NCBI RefSeq assembly: GCF_040958095.1
Contig: NC_091158.1
Location: 35,736,725 to 35,800,724 of the forward strand
DNA length: 64,000 nt
Reading direction: 5' to 3'
Origin: Procambarus clarkii
Taxonomy: Eukaryota > Arthropoda > Malacostraca > Decapoda > Cambaridae
Shown: piece after piece, positions 62,214-64,000 of the stretch
Numbering within the stretch: the first letter of the stretch is position 1
Layout: every line of letters begins with the position of its first letter
Made by a program: the position numbers and the translations under genes
The notes under the pieces: generated by a model
Databases searched by the model: none
The model's input: the letters and a program-made list of their open reading frames with translations, nothing else
What the model was told of the DNA's origin: nothing

Positions 62214-63072
62214 TAGTGAATGTCAGAAACAGGACAACGTGGCAACTGGTACCTATCCTGTGAGATCTTTAACAATTAAAGTTAAGTAAAAGATGTTAAA
62301 TGATTAAATTAAATCAAGGGCGCAGGAAATCTTGTACCCGGTACTCATGTAAGAGGATAAGGGCAAGAAAATCCTACTAACAAATGAAACAGAGTTTCGA
62401 AAACAAATGAAACAGTTAAATGCCTCAAAAGTAAAATTGGTAGTCCAAGGATGTAGGCATACCTTGCCAAGTCTCTATAGGACATAAAGCAAGTTTTTCC
62501 TACTGAATTTAATATGATACTTACAGAATTAACGAACTTTTGTGCTCTGAAAAAGTAAGCTAATTCCCTACCGTTGTATGTATCATCATCTCTGACTGAC
62601 GTGTAGGGGTGCGAGGTGTCAACTGGTGACGAGAACTGCTGCTGAGGTCCCAATTCAGCAACTAAAGTTCGAGCTAGAGGAACTATGGCCCTCTTTGTCC
62701 TCCTACAGTCAGACTGCAGAAGATTGGGTACTCTTGACCCGGGGCAGACCACAGTACCAGGGTACCAATATGATGATCTGTCAAAAATGAGAAATATCCA
62801 AGGGACAAAGATGGTAAACACGAGTAATAACACGGAGGGAGAGATGACCAATTAAGAGTATGACTGAGGCCTACAGTCACCACGTAATCCAAAGTTGTCT
62901 CACCTTCACTATATGTTACTCTCGTAATGCACAATACACCGCACCTTATAAAAAATGAAATTGAATATGAAAAATAGTAAAGCTACGTTAACAAAGTTAA
63001 ATACGCTTACCAAAAATTACCACTTGGTACCAGTACCTGAGTGAAGCTCCTAGGACAGGCCCCCATATAATA
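62214..63072 (-). other. Leader region, right Gypsy element
   Basis: Counterpart of 12873-13731; nothing else recognised. Confidence 0.5.
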
Positions 63073-63763
63073 TGTGACGGTAACGCGTTGGTGTTCGGCT
63101 GTTCAAAGCTTAGGGGTATGGCCTCGCCACATAGTATTAAAAAAAAATAGAAAATCTGGAACTTCGTCTGTGGTAAGGTAAGGAGAAGACACACAAAACA
63201 CAAGTAAACTTTAACAATGAAATTTTAATTACGTTAGATAAATAAAACATGAATAAAATGGACAAACAATTTCGTATAATAAAATCAATCAATCAAAATA
63301 ATAAGAATAATTAAATGACACAATGAAAAGTTACGTTAAGACAAAATAACAAGAAGTGCAATATAAAAGTAAATGAAAGGTGCTGGAATATTGGCTTTAA
63401 GCTATCACCTCTCTCAGTATACGTACGCTAAAGCTTACGTCTAGCAGGGAGAAGTGTTAACTGTGAAAGCACGGAATATTCTGAGGACTGAGGTCGTGGC
63501 GGCCCCAGACATCAAGTAGTATGGGGGTGAGTGCAGTTGCAGCCAGACCGGCGACCAATCAGGCGAGGAGCCGGCAGTAAGACAGGTAGTTTGGCGGTTT
63601 GAGTCTGAGCAGGTGTCCCTGGCTGCATACGTTTTGCGCTCTGGCAAACCTTGCTGGTGTTGTTGTCGTTGTTGGACATTTCTTCCATAGTAGTTTTATA
63701 TATATATAACGACGTAATTGTGGAGGGAAGAGCAGGCTCAATCTCTTGAAGGAGATTATCGTC

Positions 63764-63766
<3 letters not shown>
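63073..63766 (-). repeat. 5' LTR, right Gypsy element
   Basis: Matches 13732-14425, followed by (TA)n 63767-63818. Confidence 0.92.
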
Positions 63767-63818
<52 letters not shown>

Positions 63819-63821
<3 letters not shown>

Positions 63822-64000
63822 AACAAGCCTGAATGGTCCCCAGGACTATATACAACTGAAAACTCACACCCCAGAAGTGACTCGAACCCATACTCCCACA
63901 ACTGGTATGTACAGGGACGCCTTAATCCGCTTGACCATCACGACCGGACAATAAGGAAGTGATAGCCGAGGCTATTTGAACCACTTCCCCGCCGGCACTC
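63819..64000 (-). repeat. 253-bp SINE satellite, start of right copy
   Basis: First 182 bp of a unit, identical to 14482-14663 and cut by the window edge. Whether the array length and strand switch are repeated here cannot be seen. Confidence 0.92.

Larger units (their letters stand above)
58456..63766 (-). mobile_element. Ty3/Gypsy-type LTR element, right copy
   Basis: The same fossil as 9115-14425 at an offset of 49,341 bp: LTRs 58456-59149 and 63073-63766, internal frame 59305-61971, gag piece 61968-62213. Because the flanking DNA is duplicated too, this copy arose by duplication of the region, not by a second insertion. Confidence 0.9.

Overview
The window is eukaryotic, non-coding repeat-island DNA, most likely from a decapod crustacean. 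The evidence is arthropod-type TTAGG telomere-like motifs inside small foldback elements, tRNA-derived SINEs, abundant (TA)n, Penelope-like elements (PLEs) and CR1-like LINEs. One LINE 3' end carries the 'ACCTTGAGGT' tandem motif that I associate with decapod genomes. The species assignment is inference. I see no convincing host protein-coding gene: every long reading frame belongs to a mobile element or to a simple repeat.

Layout. 1-7430 is a macrosatellite with a unit of about 2.3 kb; each unit holds a long (TA)n tract, a tRNA-like SINE and a pyrimidine-rich stretch. 7431-9114 holds degenerate short repeats, a PLE scrap and two foldback MITEs carrying TTAGG motifs. 9115-14425 is a Ty3/Gypsy-type LTR element fossil on the minus strand. 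14482-17323 is a 253-bp SINE satellite that switches strand once, at about 15482. 17461-20715 is a broken LINE with a restriction-like endonuclease tail, followed by a 19-bp minisatellite. 21116-22385 holds an inverted repeat and a broken Helitron helicase. 22386-26384 is a broken CR1 LINE whose ORF1 encodes an SGNH esterase-type domain. 26920-27690 is a 30-bp minisatellite. 27961-28841 is the end of a PLE with a hammerhead-like fold. 28842-32385 is a LINE with an uninterrupted 1069-residue EN-RT frame. 32396-33351 is PLE reverse transcriptase running into a 500-N assembly gap (33352-33851). 34050-35745 holds two minisatellites and a purine-rich block. 35746-40450 is mostly unrecognised sequence, with a 371-bp palindromic element and a cluster of TAATTA motifs. 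40830-48094 is a PLE arranged as two inverted pieces, with a CR1-like LINE (41166-45917) nested in one of them. 48095-64000 repeats the left end of the window.

The dominant large-scale feature is that 49799-64000 is a near-identical copy of 1-14659. The offset is 49,341 bp across the LTR element. The shared segment includes the macrosatellite, the MITE, the LTR element and the start of the SINE array. Either a very recent long-range tandem duplication exists here (possible period about 49 kb) or the assembly holds a false duplication.

The elements interact mainly by nesting. SINEs, MITEs, PLE ends and the LTR element all sit against (TA)n tracts, so (TA)n appears to act as a shared landing and rearrangement site. 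The most interesting small-scale signals are two hammerhead-like folds just upstream of PLE start codons that share a paired change in the catalytic core, the strand-switching SINE satellite, and MITEs that carry telomere-type repeats.
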